A DNA stretch of 64,000 bases from Bradyrhizobium diazoefficiens (GCF_016612535.1 NZ_JAENXS010000002.1:1550001-1614000), one strand, 5' to 3'; shown: positions 52,894 through 61,915, numbered from the stretch's first letter. Made by a program: numbers and translations. The notes: generated from the sequence alone by a model not told the origin.

Positions 52894-55185
52894 GTGGTCC
52901 AGAACACACCATCCAACTGGAAGAGTCGCGTCAGGAACTTCTTCCTGGACCTCGATGCGCGCATCGACTCCTCGCTGTTCTCGTCGGCCAAGGGCATCCG
53001 CGAGCTCTACGAGCGCTACTCGACCTTCATGGACCGCTTCTATGTCGGGCGGTGGAAGCGCTGGGTGTTCATCGAGCCGCTGTCGGAGGCCGCAACGATC
53101 GGCCTCGGCGGCATGGTGCTGATGCTCATCCTCGCCATCCCCGCCTTCCGCGAGACCGCGGACGAGGACTGGCTGAAGAAGTCCGACCTCGCGGTGACGT
53201 TCCTTGACCGCTACGGCAATCCGATCGGCAGCCGCGGCATCAAGCACAACGACTCGATCCCGCTGGAGGATTTTCCGGACGTGCTGATCAAGGCGACGCT
53301 CGCGACCGAAGACCGCCGCTTCTACGACCATTTCGGCATCGACATCGCCGGCACCGCCCGCGCGCTGGTCACTAACGCGCAGGCCGGTGGCGTCCGCCAG
53401 GGCGGCTCCTCGATCACCCAGCAGCTCGCCAAGAATCTGTTCCTGAGCAACGAGCGTACCATCGAGCGCAAGATCAACGAGGCGTTCCTCGCGGTCTGGC
53501 TGGAATGGCGCCTGACCAAGAACGAGATCCTCAAGCTCTATCTCGACCGCGCCTATATGGGCGGCGGCACCTTCGGCGTCGACGGCGCGGCGCATTTCTA
53601 CTTCAACAAATCCGCCCGCGACGTGACGCTTGCGGAAGCCGCGATGCTCGCCGGCCTGTTCAAGGCGCCGACGAAATACGCGCCCCACATCAACCTGCCC
53701 GCCGCGCGCGCCCGCGCCAACGTCGTGCTCGACAATCTCGTCGATGCCGGCTTCATGACCGAGGGCCAGGTGTTCGGCGCCCGCCGGAATCCGGCCTTCG
53801 CCGTCGACCGCCGCGACGAGGCCTCACCGAACTATTATCTCGACTATGCGTTCGATGAGATGCGCAAGCTGGTCGACACCTTCCCGAAATCCTACACCGA
53901 GCGCGTCTTCGTGGTCCGTACCGCGATCGACACCAATGTGCAGAAGGCCGCGGAAGACGCGATCGAGAACCAGCTGCGCCAGTTCGGCCGCGACTATCAC
54001 GCGACGCAAGCCGCGACCGTCGTCTCCGATCTCGACGGCGGCATTCGCGCCATGGTCGGCGGCCGCGATTACGGCGCGAGCCAGTTCAACCGCGCGGTCG
54101 ACGCCTATCGCCAGCCGGGCTCGTCGTTCAAGCCTTACGTCTACACCACGGCGTTGCTGAACGGGTTCACGCCGAACTCGATCGTGGTCGACGGCCCGGT
54201 CTGCATCGGCAATTGGTGCCCGCAGAACTATGGTCATTCCTATTCCGGCCCGGTGACGCTGACGCAGGCGATCACGCGCTCGATCAACGTCGTGCCGGTG
54301 AAACTGTCGATTGCGATCGGGCAGAAGGAGCAGCCGAAGGCGCCGAACCCGGCCAAGATCGGCCGCGCCAAGATCGTCGAGGTCGCCCGCCGCTTCGGCA
54401 TCAAGGCCCCCCTGCCCGATACGCCGTCGCTGCCGATCGGCTCCGACGAGGTCAGCGTGATCGAGCACGCGGTTGCGTATGCGACCTTCCCGAACCGCGG
54501 CAAGGCGGTGACGCCGCATGCGGTGCTGGAGGTGCGCACCGGCGCCGGCGATCTGGTGTGGCGCTGGGACCGCGACGGCCCGAAGCCGCGGCAGGCCATT
54601 CCGCCGAACATCGCCGCCGACATGGCCGGCATGATGAGCCACGTCGTCAGCGAAGGCACCGCGCGCCGCGCAGCGCTCGACGGCATTCCGACTGCGGGCA
54701 AGACCGGCACGACCAATGCGTATCGCGACGCCTGGTTCGTCGGCTACACCGGCAACTTCACCTGCGCGGTCTGGTACGGCAATGACGACTACTCGCCGAC
54801 CAACCGCATGACCGGCGGCTCGCTGCCGGCGCAGACCTGGCACGACATCATGCTCGCGGCCCATCAGGGCGTCGAGGTCAGGGAGATTCCCGGCGTCGGG
54901 ATGGGCCAGAAGCTGCCGTCGCAGCGAGTGGCCAACGCCCAGGCCAACGCCGCGCCGAAGGTGCTGGAGACCAAGCCCGGTCCGCCGCCGGTGCTGACCA
55001 AGCGCGGCGCCGACGTTCTGGTGCGCGTCGAGAAGCTGCTCGATGACGCGGCCAAGACCGCGACCAAGGCGGCTGCCGACGATGGCAAGCAGGCCAAGCC
55101 GGCGTCGTCGACGAGCGCGCTCGCCTTCCCGCAGAATTATGCGGCGGAGGAGAACGCGAACACGTCCACCCCGCGCAAGAACTGA
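52894..55185 (+). CDS. Class A penicillin-binding protein (PBP1-type)
   Basis: GTG 52894 is the earliest possible start because a TAG lies directly before it. The 763-residue enzyme has a membrane helix (about 67-86). The glycosyltransferase domain holds Glu139 in ATEDRRFYDHFGID, then QGGSSITQQLAKNLFL and RTIERKINEAF. The transpeptidase has Ser410-x-x-Lys413 (SSFK), Ser463-Ile-Asn and KTGT at 603-606. The tail is Ala/Lys-rich. It polymerises and cross-links peptidoglycan in the periplasm. The next two genes follow closely on the same strand. Confidence 0.94.
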   Translation: MVQNTPSNWKSRVRNFFLDLDARIDSSLFSSAKGIRELYERYSTFMDRFYVGRWKRWVFIEPLSEAATIGLGGMVLMLILAIPAFRETADEDWLKKSDLAVTFLDRYGNPIGSRGIKHNDSIPLEDFPDVLIKATLATEDRRFYDHFGIDIAGTARALVTNAQAGGVRQGGSSITQQLAKNLFLSNERTIERKINEAFLAVWLEWRLTKNEILKLYLDRAYMGGGTFGVDGAAHFYFNKSARDVTLAEAAMLAGLFKAPTKYAPHINLPAARARANVVLDNLVDAGFMTEGQVFGARRNPAFAVDRRDEASPNYYLDYAFDEMRKLVDTFPKSYTERVFVVRTAIDTNVQKAAEDAIENQLRQFGRDYHATQAATVVSDLDGGIRAMVGGRDYGASQFNRAVDAYRQPGSSFKPYVYTTALLNGFTPNSIVVDGPVCIGNWCPQNYGHSYSGPVTLTQAITRSINVVPVKLSIAIGQKEQPKAPNPAKIGRAKIVEVARRFGIKAPLPDTPSLPIGSDEVSVIEHAVAYATFPNRGKAVTPHAVLEVRTGAGDLVWRWDRDGPKPRQAIPPNIAADMAGMMSHVVSEGTARRAALDGIPTAGKTGTTNAYRDAWFVGYTGNFTCAVWYGNDDYSPTNRMTGGSLPAQTWHDIMLAAHQGVEVREIPGVGMGQKLPSQRVANAQANAAPKVLETKPGPPPVLTKRGADVLVRVEKLLDDAAKTATKAAADDGKQAKPASSTSALAFPQNYAAEENANTSTPRKN

Positions 55186-55194
55186 CAAGATCCC

Positions 55195-55773
55195 GTGCGG
55201 CTGATCCTGACCACATTGACGGCCCTGCTGATCGCGACCGTGGTCGGCGTCGGCGTCACCTGGATGACGACGACGCGCGGCACCGAGATCGGCGCGCTGA
55301 CCATCGGCCCCTGGACCGCGCGCCCGCGCACCGGCACCGCCGACGTCGATCCCTATTCGCGCGCCACCATCGTGCGCAACGGCGAGCTGCCGATCGGCAC
55401 CGGCGACGGCGTCGCCTTCACCGCGACCGCCGACGACAAGAAGAAGCCGCTCGACGGCCGCTGCGATGTCGTCGTCTCAGGCGTGACACCGCCGGCACGG
55501 TTCTGGACGCTGACGCTGTACGACCGCAAGGGCCATCTCGTCGCCAACGCGCTGCAGCGCTACGGCTTCACCAGCCAGGAGATCGTGCGCCAGTCCGACG
55601 GCTCGTTCGAGATCCACATCGCCTCGCGCTCGCGCGCCGGCAACTGGCTGCCGACCGGCGGCATTGAGCGCTACACGCTGATGCTGCGCTTCTACGACAC
55701 ACCGGTCGGCGTGGCGACGCGGACCAAGCGCGACGCGCCGATGCCTGCGATTTCGACGGTGGGCTGCTCATGA
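55195..55773 (+). CDS. DUF1214-family membrane-anchored protein
   Basis: GTG 55195, 10 bp after the PBP stop, gives 192 residues. An N-terminal helix (about 3-22) is a signal anchor. The rest is a beta-rich domain with YDRKGHLVANALQRYGF and RYTLMLRFYDTPVG, typical of DUF1214. These proteins usually occur beside DUF1254 partners, as here. Function is unknown; a periplasmic location and coupling to cell-wall growth are suggested only by the neighbouring penicillin-binding protein. Confidence 0.82.
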   Translation: MRLILTTLTALLIATVVGVGVTWMTTTRGTEIGALTIGPWTARPRTGTADVDPYSRATIVRNGELPIGTGDGVAFTATADDKKKPLDGRCDVVVSGVTPPARFWTLTLYDRKGHLVANALQRYGFTSQEIVRQSDGSFEIHIASRSRAGNWLPTGGIERYTLMLRFYDTPVGVATRTKRDAPMPAISTVGCS

Positions 55774-56354
55774 TCCGGCTCCTGTTCACGATCGTCGCCG
55801 GCGTGGTGCTGGGCCTCGTGGTCCATCTCGTCAGCGTGCTGGCGCTGCCCCGGATCGCAACTCAGGACGCCTATTCGCGGCTGACGCCGATGACCAAGCT
55901 CAACGCGGTCACGCAGCTTCCCCTCGCCGATCCCAACACCTCGCCGATGCCGTTCATGGATCCGGCCTTTGCGGTGGCGATCTGCCGTTACGATCTGTCG
56001 GGCGGACCGATCAAGCTCACCGTGCCGGTGAGCCAGGCCTATACCTCGCTGTCATTCTACACCCGCAACGAGATCGCCTATTACGCGATCAACGACCGCT
56101 CGGCCGGCAAGAAGGTGATCGAGCTCGACCTGATGACGCAGGCACAGCACGACGAGCTGCCCGAGGACGAAGAGATCACCGCGGCCGACCGCCTGATCAT
56201 CGATTCCCCGAGCACGAGCGGCCTGATCGTGATGAAGGCGCTCGCCGCGGAGCCCGGCCTGATGCCGCAGGCGCAGGCCTCGCTTCAGGCTGCGACCTGC
56301 GCGCCGCAGACCGAGGCGCCGGCGAAGGCCGAGGCCCCGCGCGGCCGGCGCTGA
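55770..56354 (+). CDS. DUF1254-family membrane-anchored protein
   Basis: The 194-residue protein overlaps the DUF1214 gene by 4 bp (ATGA). An N-terminal helix (about 4-26) anchors it. PMPFMDPAFAVAICRYDLSG and TVPVSQAYTSLSFYTRN match the DUF1254 core. The C-terminus is Ala/Pro-rich. Translational coupling makes a two-protein complex with the DUF1214 partner likely. Confidence 0.82.
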   Translation: MIRLLFTIVAGVVLGLVVHLVSVLALPRIATQDAYSRLTPMTKLNAVTQLPLADPNTSPMPFMDPAFAVAICRYDLSGGPIKLTVPVSQAYTSLSFYTRNEIAYYAINDRSAGKKVIELDLMTQAQHDELPEDEEITAADRLIIDSPSTSGLIVMKALAAEPGLMPQAQASLQAATCAPQTEAPAKAEAPRGRR

Positions 56355-56484
56355 CGCGCGGCGTTTCGACGAGCAACGAAACCAAGGCGCGAAAACAACC
56401 CCATGCACAGTAGCGTGGACATTGAAATCACTGGGCTTCATTCAAGCACCCCGAGCGGTCGGCAACGCGACAATTCTGGTCGCG

Positions 56485-56519
56485 TTTGACACGTCGGGCA
56501 AAACACTGGCAGAGTGGCA
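56485..56519 (+). repeat. 35-bp repeated element, copy A
   Basis: It begins TTTGACACGTCGGGCAAAAC and ends GTGGCA. A second copy at 63505-63539 matches at 32 of 35 positions. TTGACA could serve as a -35 element. Confidence 0.7.
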
Positions 56520-56538
56520 TCATCGAAAGATCGTCACA

Positions 56539-56569
56539 CCCGCGCGGAGCAATCCGGCGCGGGTTTTTT
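56539..56569 (+). terminator. Intrinsic terminator 20 bp before a start codon
   Basis: CCCGCGC (56539-56545) pairs with GCGCGGG (56557-56563), followed by TTTTTT. It lies inside the presumed leader of the next gene, so it may end the DUF1254 operon or act as an attenuator. Confidence 0.75.
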
Positions 56570-56588
56570 ATGTCTAAGGAGGAATGCC

Positions 56589-56798
56589 ATGACCAGGGAA
56601 TCACCCGCCGAGATCGTCAGGCCGGCTCTGCCTGCGAATTCAGAATTGGATCTGGAGCGCTGGCCGAGGTGGATGCGCGACGCGCTTGCAATTCAGCCTG
56701 AGATCGAGGCGCCGACAAAGCCGGGCGTTGTCGCTGAACCAGCGCGCGTCAATCCAGCAAGCGTGCGAAAGCTAACCCGTATGCCGTCGCGTTCCTGA
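56589..56798 (+). CDS. Small hypothetical protein (69 residues)
   Basis: ATG 56589 follows the near-perfect ribosome site TAAGGAGGA and encodes 69 residues. Composition is Pro/Glu/Arg-rich with ERWPRWMRDALAIQPEIE in the middle; no signal or membrane segment. An intrinsic terminator stands 20 bp before the ATG, so expression may depend on read-through or on a start site close by. Function is unknown. Confidence 0.6.
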   Translation: MTRESPAEIVRPALPANSELDLERWPRWMRDALAIQPEIEAPTKPGVVAEPARVNPASVRKLTRMPSRS

Positions 56799-57145
56799 GA
56801 CCTCACATTTGTCGGCAACAATTGCGTCGCCCTGGAATTGCGAGCGCCTTGGTCCCAGAACGAAGCAACCTAAATGGCGACGCCGTTTAGTTCAGGTCTC
56901 CCCAATGTCCGCTTGAGCCCGTAGCAGACGTTTGGCGCGCTCGATCCGAATTTCGGCTTTTGACCCGAACCGGAAGTCGCCTATTCCAAGCGCGTGGTGG
57001 CGTTGTCGGAGCGAAATGGTCCGGCGTGCTGCGGACGGTGCGGGCGGAAATACTGGCGATCCCGATCACGGTGCGTGGCCAAACCTATCGAAGCATGACG
57101 TTGCCGAGGTCAGGGCGGCACTAACGGCATTGGCGGGCAGCGGCC
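56799..57145. other. Sparse 347-bp stretch with no clear gene
   Basis: Open frames here are short, start without ribosome sites and look unlike real proteins. Sequence reads as possible decayed coding DNA; no recognisable family. Confidence 0.45.
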
Positions 57146-57844
57146 TTAGCTCTTGCGGTTCTTGGTGTGCTCGAGTTTCGATACTTCGGCAATTATCTGC
57201 GCCTGTTTCTGCTTCGTGCCAATCGGAGTAACAATCATGATGTGTATCGTTGCTTTGTAGTTCAGGTGATATGAGAGCTCGCCGTCGACGCCACCATAGT
57301 CAAGCTCCAGTTCGACGATGCCCGATGGAGTTCCTGCCCGGGTCGGCACTCCTAAGATCGACCCAAGATTGATCGGTACCATACCGCCGAAGGCCGCAAT
57401 GATGAACGTGTTTTTGTCGTCGACAAGATCGCTGGCCAGCGTGCGACCAGCAAGCGATGCATTGGCTCGTCGCAGACGGTAGAAAATTGGCTGTTGACTG
57501 TCGTTTCTGAGATCCAGCCCCAGAATGACGTTTTGAATTTCGGTTTCGTTTTTATCGAGCACCACGCTACGCGCGCCGATGTTCGGCACAGATACTCGCT
57601 TGTAAAGCCCGATCATTTGCTGGATGCGCAAGTAGCAAAAGAAGCTCACCATCCCGAAGGCAACGACGCCGGAGGAGTAGTACAAACTTCTGGCGAGGCC
57701 CAACTGTGAGTAGCCGTAGTGCTCCGTGACAGCGGCGAGAGCGGCGATGGCGGCCAGTTGCCACGCGGCTGGCAGCAACGTCCAAACAAGATGAGCGATA
57801 TTGCCAATACCGGCGGCACGCTTAAAGTTTTCAAGAACTCCCAT
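57146..57844 (-). CDS. Hypothetical membrane protein, accessory-region gene
   Basis: The start is taken at MGVLENFKRAAGIGN (57844), 232 residues; ATG 57883 is also in frame. Two membrane helices lie near residues 20-40 and 55-78, then a soluble domain of about 150 residues with beta-type patterns (VVLDKNETEIQNVILGLDLRN, GIVELELDYGGVDGELSYHLNYKA). By eye the base composition is less GC-rich than neighbouring core genes, consistent with acquired DNA. No family recognised. Confidence 0.6.
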   Translation of the reverse strand: MGVLENFKRAAGIGNIAHLVWTLLPAAWQLAAIAALAAVTEHYGYSQLGLARSLYYSSGVVAFGMVSFFCYLRIQQMIGLYKRVSVPNIGARSVVLDKNETEIQNVILGLDLRNDSQQPIFYRLRRANASLAGRTLASDLVDDKNTFIIAAFGGMVPINLGSILGVPTRAGTPSGIVELELDYGGVDGELSYHLNYKATIHIMIVTPIGTKQKQAQIIAEVSKLEHTKNRKS

Positions 57845-58262
57845 GCTCTCAAGTGTATCGCGTCGAAAGAGCGCTTGGCGCAAGGTTGCTTACTTATCCA
57901 CAACCTCAGGTCTTGCCGGAGCCAAGGCGCACATTGACTACATCGCCGACTTCCGTGCCCGTGTGCTGCGAAACCTGATCCCGCCAACGCGCTTGCTGCC
58001 GTCCGATTGGAATCGAACCAACATACTGCCGGAAGGCATCTCGACGGTACGGGCGAGGTTCGCTTGTGGGCCCTTAGCTGACGAGGGCAGTCGCTCTCGC
58101 AATGTCAGCAATTGTCCTCTTGCGGACGTCGTCCAGTTCCTTGCAGCAGGTAAGAAACCCGGTCCGACATCTTCCCGGTTTGACTACGGTAGCTAGTCCA
58201 GTCGTTCGACGAGCAGGAACCTCAAACGAACGATCTGCATCGATGACACTGGCGGGCTTCTG
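57845..58262. other. 418-bp gene-poor stretch
   Basis: No reliable coding region. A plus-strand frame at 57801-58196 overlaps the start of the membrane-protein gene and has no ribosome site. A tRNA T-arm-like sequence sits near 58006-58022 without the rest of a tRNA. Confidence 0.45.
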
Positions 58263-58610
58263 TCAGAAACCACAGGCTGCGTAGGTCTTGCGAGCAAGAC
58301 GGTAGTGCGATCCGACTTCAACGAAGTCGACATCGAGGCACTGATTGCCCTCGCGGAAATCGTGGCCGAGCCCCCGGCAATTGAGATATTCGATGTTGAT
58401 CCGCCAGCGATGTTCCTGCGGGTTGTAAGTCGCAAAATCATGCTGCGCTGCAGCCGGTCCTTTGCATAGCCCGGCGATGTACTGCCGGACCTCCGGGGGC
58501 AAATCGGAAATGTGATGCGCATCCCAGGGGTCTTGCTTGTTCATCGAGCCGGCTTGAACGGTCGATCCCTGATATAGCAGGAAAGCCAACAGGCAGTGGC
58601 GCCAGAACAT
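58263..58610 (-). CDS. Small secreted cysteine-containing protein
   Basis: ATG 58610 follows GGAGG and encodes 115 residues. A signal peptide (about 1-20, ending VQA) precedes a short mature domain with HHISDLPPEVRQYIAGLCKG, LNCRGLG, NQCLD and a C-terminal CGF. Four cysteines after cleavage suggest two disulfides in the periplasm. Function is unknown. Confidence 0.7.
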   Translation of the reverse strand: MFWRHCLLAFLLYQGSTVQAGSMNKQDPWDAHHISDLPPEVRQYIAGLCKGPAAAQHDFATYNPQEHRWRINIEYLNCRGLGHDFREGNQCLDVDFVEVGSHYRLARKTYAACGF

Positions 58611-58871
58611 TGGAGCCTCCTTAGGATCATTTGGCGAAGAGATTAGTCTCCTCGCTGCCGGATTTCCATGCCGTTTGGTTGCCGCCGCTGGCCCGTCCCG
58701 GGGCAGAGTTGAGGCCAGCGGCGCAAGAGCCCAGCACGTCCGCTTCTTCGTTTTCAGAGCGCTAGTGAGAGAAGCTGACTGGAAACTGACGATCAGCGCG
58801 GTGGAGTGTCGCAGGTTGAGGATCGGAGCTCGCCTGAACCAGCGAGCGCACGAGTTTCAAGCCGCGTGCCG

Positions 58872-60065
58872 TCACGCTCTTGAGGTCGGTGCTGCACGAA
58901 GGAACAGAAGCGCGAAGAACGCGGAGACGGAAGTGAGCGCGCTGATCCACAGCGCACCGCGCCCGATGTGCTCGACCATCAGCCCCAGTGCCAGCGGTGC
59001 GGCGGCACCCGTTAGCCGGGCCGGAAGCGAAATCATACCCACACGCTTCCCAAATCCCACCGGCCCAAACAACACCAAGGGCAGCGTGCCGCGCGCGATC
59101 GTGATGATCCCGTTGCCCACTCCATACAGGACGGTGTAAGCCGGCGCAAAGACCGAGCCTCCGGCGATCAGCGCGACGACGCCGATCGGATTCATCAGCG
59201 CCGCGAGCCTCGCCGACAACAGCGGATGAAACCGGTTGAGCCATCCGGCTTCGAGAAGGCGAGCGCCGACCTGGGCTGGGCCGACGAGGGTTCCTGCAAG
59301 CAGGGCCTCGGCGGGCGTCGCACCGAACGCGACCAGCATCGAGGGCAGAATTGCCGACATTCCCGAACTGACGAAACTCGTCGCCGCGAACATGTAAGCC
59401 AGAACGCCCATCGCAAAAGTCTCGCTCTGGCGTCCGGGATGTGGGCTCCCCCCTGACGCCGGTCGAGCGGTCGGCTCGAGCGGCGCGGCACGCGGCAGCA
59501 GAAGATTGAGCGGCAAGGCGAGGCAGACGTGGATCACCATCCAGACCTGACAAGCCGCTCGCCAGCCGTACGCGGCATCCAACCAGGTCGTAAGCGGCCA
59601 GCCGACGGTGCTCGCAAAGCCGGCGATCAAAGTGATGCCGGTGATCGACTTTCGAGCGCCCGTGCCGTAGATGCGCGTGAGCGTCGCGAATGCCGCTTCG
59701 TAAAGACCCATACCCATGCCAATCCCGAGCATCATCCACGCGGCGATCAACAACACCATGCCATGGGCGGCGGACAGCATCAGCAAGCCTGCTGCGAAGA
59801 CGGCGTTCGATGCAGCAAGTAGTCGTCGTCCGCCAAACCTGTCGATCGCATGCCCGACGCGCGGGCCGAGAAGTGCGGAGATGACGAGCGCACCCGACAG
59901 CGCCGCGAACACGCAGGTCGGTGCAAGGCCGAGATCACGCGCGATCGGAACGGCAAGCACGGCCGGAAGATAGTAGCTCGACGCCCACGCAATGGTTTGC
60001 GCGGTGCCGAGCCCCACGACGACGGCAACTGAGCCGGTCGCCTCGCCCGCAAGAACCGGCTTCAT
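58872..60065 (-). CDS. MFS transporter, probable arsenical efflux
   Basis: This 397-residue, 12-helix MFS protein starts at ATG 60065 and overlaps the flavoprotein stop by 4 bp (ATGA), so it is in the arsR1 operon. AIDRFGGRRLLAASNAVF is the loop 2-3 MFS motif, and GIGMGMGLYEAAFATLTRIYG lies in the helix 4-5 region. Agrobacterium ArsK, also an MFS protein in ars clusters, exports trivalent and methylated arsenicals; a similar role here is inferred from operon context. ArsJ is less likely because no GAPDH gene accompanies it. Confidence 0.75.
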   Translation of the reverse strand: MKPVLAGEATGSVAVVVGLGTAQTIAWASSYYLPAVLAVPIARDLGLAPTCVFAALSGALVISALLGPRVGHAIDRFGGRRLLAASNAVFAAGLLMLSAAHGMVLLIAAWMMLGIGMGMGLYEAAFATLTRIYGTGARKSITGITLIAGFASTVGWPLTTWLDAAYGWRAACQVWMVIHVCLALPLNLLLPRAAPLEPTARPASGGSPHPGRQSETFAMGVLAYMFAATSFVSSGMSAILPSMLVAFGATPAEALLAGTLVGPAQVGARLLEAGWLNRFHPLLSARLAALMNPIGVVALIAGGSVFAPAYTVLYGVGNGIITIARGTLPLVLFGPVGFGKRVGMISLPARLTGAAAPLALGLMVEHIGRGALWISALTSVSAFFALLFLRAAPTSRA

Positions 60066-61432
60066 TTACAACCACAACCCGAGGCACCGGCCTTCCTGGC
60101 TGTTTCGTCGGCGGCGCAGCAGGCCGATGATTCTTCCTTTGCCGGGCCGCCGCAACATCCTGATGCAGCCTCGGCCGACTCGACACCACCACGCGTGCAG
60201 ACGCCGGTTTCCGGCAGCACAAGCTCGAGTCTCGCCGCTGCCGCCTTGTCGCCGGCGAGTTCGGCGGCAATCGATCGGACCTGCTCATAGCCCGTCATCA
60301 TGAGGAAGGTCGGGGCGCGGCCGTACGATTTCATGCCGGCCAGGTAGAAGCCCGGCTCATCATGGGCAAGCTCGCGCGCGCCGTGCGGGCGCACCGTCCC
60401 GCAGCTATGCTCGTTGGGATCGATGAGCGGCGCCAGTGCGACCGGCGCCTCTATGGCCGGATCGAGCCGCAGACGCAGTTCGGACAGGAACGAAAAGTCG
60501 GGACGGAAGCCCGTCGACACGATCAGTTCGTCCACGACCACGCTTCGCGCGCCGCAGCAGGAGCCCGCCGCGATCTCGAGGCGACCTTCGGATTCCGAAA
60601 GATGAGTGACGCCGAATTCGGTCTCAACCTCGATCTTCCCGGAAGCAACCAGCGCGGCGAAGGCGGTGCCGAGCTCACCGCGTGCGGCAAGTTGGTCGTT
60701 CTGGCCGCCACCGAAGGCCTTCGCAGGATCGGCGCCACGCAACAGCCAGACGGGTCGCGTCCCCGGCACCTCGTCCGCGAGATGCACGAGATCGATGAGC
60801 GTGCCCACCGCGGAGTGACCGGCACCGAGAACCGCAACGGTCTTGCCTGCATATCTGGAACGACCGGCACCGCGGACATCCGGCATGCCGTAGGCGATGT
60901 GCGCGGCGCATTCGTGCTCGCCGATCGCCGGCAGACCGTTGCGGCCAGCCGGATTGGGAGAGAACCAAGTGCCCGACGTATCGATCACGGCATCTGCGCG
61001 CAGCACTTCAGCGCCCTTGCCGTTCTGGTAGCGGATTTCGAAAGGCACCTGCTCGCGTCCCCTCGTCTTCGCCTTGTCGAAGCCGACACGGCTGATGGCC
61101 GAGACGCGGCTTGACGTCCGGATCACCTCGCGCAGCGGCGTTCTCGTCGCGAGCGGCTCGAGATATTTCTCAAGAAACTCGCCGCCGGTCGGATAGGCCT
61201 GAGGCTCCGGCGAATTCCAGCCGGTCGGCGCGAGCAGACGCACGGCGGCCTTGTCGACATTGTACTCCCAGGGCGAGAACAACTGGACGTGCTGCCACTG
61301 GCGCATCGTGTGTCCGGCCCCTGGTCCGGCTTCCAGCACGATGGGTGACATGCCTCGCTCCAGCACATGCGCAGCTGCGGCGAGGCCGACGGGCCCTGCC
61401 CCGACGACGGCGACCGTCTTTCCGTCGCTCAT
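60062..61432 (-). CDS. FAD/NAD(P)-binding oxidoreductase with Cys-rich tail (arsenic operon)
   Basis: The start at 61432 (GGGAG upstream) gives 456 residues; ATGs at 61450 and 61447 overlap a TTCTAGAAT motif. VAVVGAGPVGLAAAAHVLERG near the N-terminus binds FAD and VAVLGAGHSAVGTLIDLVH binds NAD(P)H; SPWEYNVDKAA is close to flavin-monooxygenase relatives. The last 46 residues carry seven cysteines: Cys412, Cys426-427, Cys438-439, Cys453 and Cys455, in Gly/Ala-rich sequence. Such a tail suits trivalent arsenic or another soft metal. It resembles ArsO-type flavoproteins found in ars clusters. The reaction is unproved. Confidence 0.78.
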   Translation of the reverse strand: MSDGKTVAVVGAGPVGLAAAAHVLERGMSPIVLEAGPGAGHTMRQWQHVQLFSPWEYNVDKAAVRLLAPTGWNSPEPQAYPTGGEFLEKYLEPLATRTPLREVIRTSSRVSAISRVGFDKAKTRGREQVPFEIRYQNGKGAEVLRADAVIDTSGTWFSPNPAGRNGLPAIGEHECAAHIAYGMPDVRGAGRSRYAGKTVAVLGAGHSAVGTLIDLVHLADEVPGTRPVWLLRGADPAKAFGGGQNDQLAARGELGTAFAALVASGKIEVETEFGVTHLSESEGRLEIAAGSCCGARSVVVDELIVSTGFRPDFSFLSELRLRLDPAIEAPVALAPLIDPNEHSCGTVRPHGARELAHDEPGFYLAGMKSYGRAPTFLMMTGYEQVRSIAAELAGDKAAAARLELVLPETGVCTRGGVESAEAASGCCGGPAKEESSACCAADETARKAGASGCGCK

Positions 61433-61449
61433 TTTCGCTACTCCCATCA

Positions 61450-61458
61450 TTCTAGAAT
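61450..61458. promoter_or_regulatory. ArsR-operator-like TTCTAGAAT, copy 1 (upstream of the flavoprotein gene)
   Basis: With the flanking A this is the 10-bp palindrome ATTCTAGAAT (61449-61458), 17 bp before the chosen start codon. A second TTCTAGAAT lies at 61841-61849. Confidence 0.45.
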
Positions 61459-61481
61459 CATGGAATAAATCGGCCCCAAAA

Positions 61482-61799
61482 TCAGGCCGCCGACTGCGCA
61501 CCCCCACACTCGGCTTCGTCCGCGCAGCACTCCGCGACCAGGAAATCGACCAGGCCCTGCATCGCGTCGTAGTTCGCATGGCAAACCAGCGTCGTGGATT
61601 CGCGGACCTGGCTGACGAGCCCGACCGCGACCAGGGACTTGATGTGGTGGGACAGCGTCGATGCCGGGATCTTCAGCTTGTCCTGCAAGCGTCCGACGGG
61701 CATGCCGGACCGTCCAGCCCGGACAAGGGCGCGATAGATCTGAAGCCGGGTCCGGTTACCCAGCGCTTCGAGGCGAGCTGCCGCGTCGGCGATCTTCAT
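61482..61799 (-). CDS. arsR: ArsR-family repressor, arsR1
   Basis: From MKIADAAARLEALGNRTRLQ (61799) the protein is 105 residues; an ATG at 61838 would add 13. The winged HTH contains KIPASTLSHHIKSLVAVGLVSQ. Cys91-Cys92 and Cys98 lie at the C-terminus with the same spacing as the As(III) site of Acidithiobacillus ArsR (Cys95/96/102), unlike the E. coli helix-alpha3 site. It heads the leftward operon with the flavoprotein and MFS genes and probably represses it until arsenite binds. Confidence 0.88.
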   Translation of the reverse strand: MKIADAAARLEALGNRTRLQIYRALVRAGRSGMPVGRLQDKLKIPASTLSHHIKSLVAVGLVSQVRESTTLVCHANYDAMQGLVDFLVAECCADEAECGGAQSAA

Positions 61800-61840
61800 G
61801 GGCTCAACATGCGCCTGTCCGGCTCTACCGTCAACCATCT

Positions 61841-61849
61841 TTCTAGAAT
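61841..61849. promoter_or_regulatory. ArsR-operator-like TTCTAGAAT, copy 2 (upstream of arsR1)
   Basis: The same 9-base core as copy 1, just upstream of the ATG at 61838 and about 40 bp from the preferred start. A likely site for autoregulation. Confidence 0.45.
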
Positions 61850-61915
61850 GTTCGAAATAGCAACGCCGCCAAAAATGCGACCGGCGAGACCTTTCGGATT
61901 GACGGCCCTCAAATA

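Noticed and set aside
56932..57231. 99-codon plus-strand frame in the sparse region
   Set aside because: No start signal; composition does not look like a real protein.
58006..58022. tRNA T-arm-like sequence on the minus strand
   Set aside because: The stem-loop fits a T-arm, but no matching acceptor strand, anticodon arm or CCA-proximal pairing is found at the right distance. Chance or a small remnant is more likely than a tRNA gene.
57801..58196. 131-codon plus-strand frame in the sparse region
   Set aside because: It overlaps the start of a better-supported gene, lacks a ribosome site and has no recognisable features.
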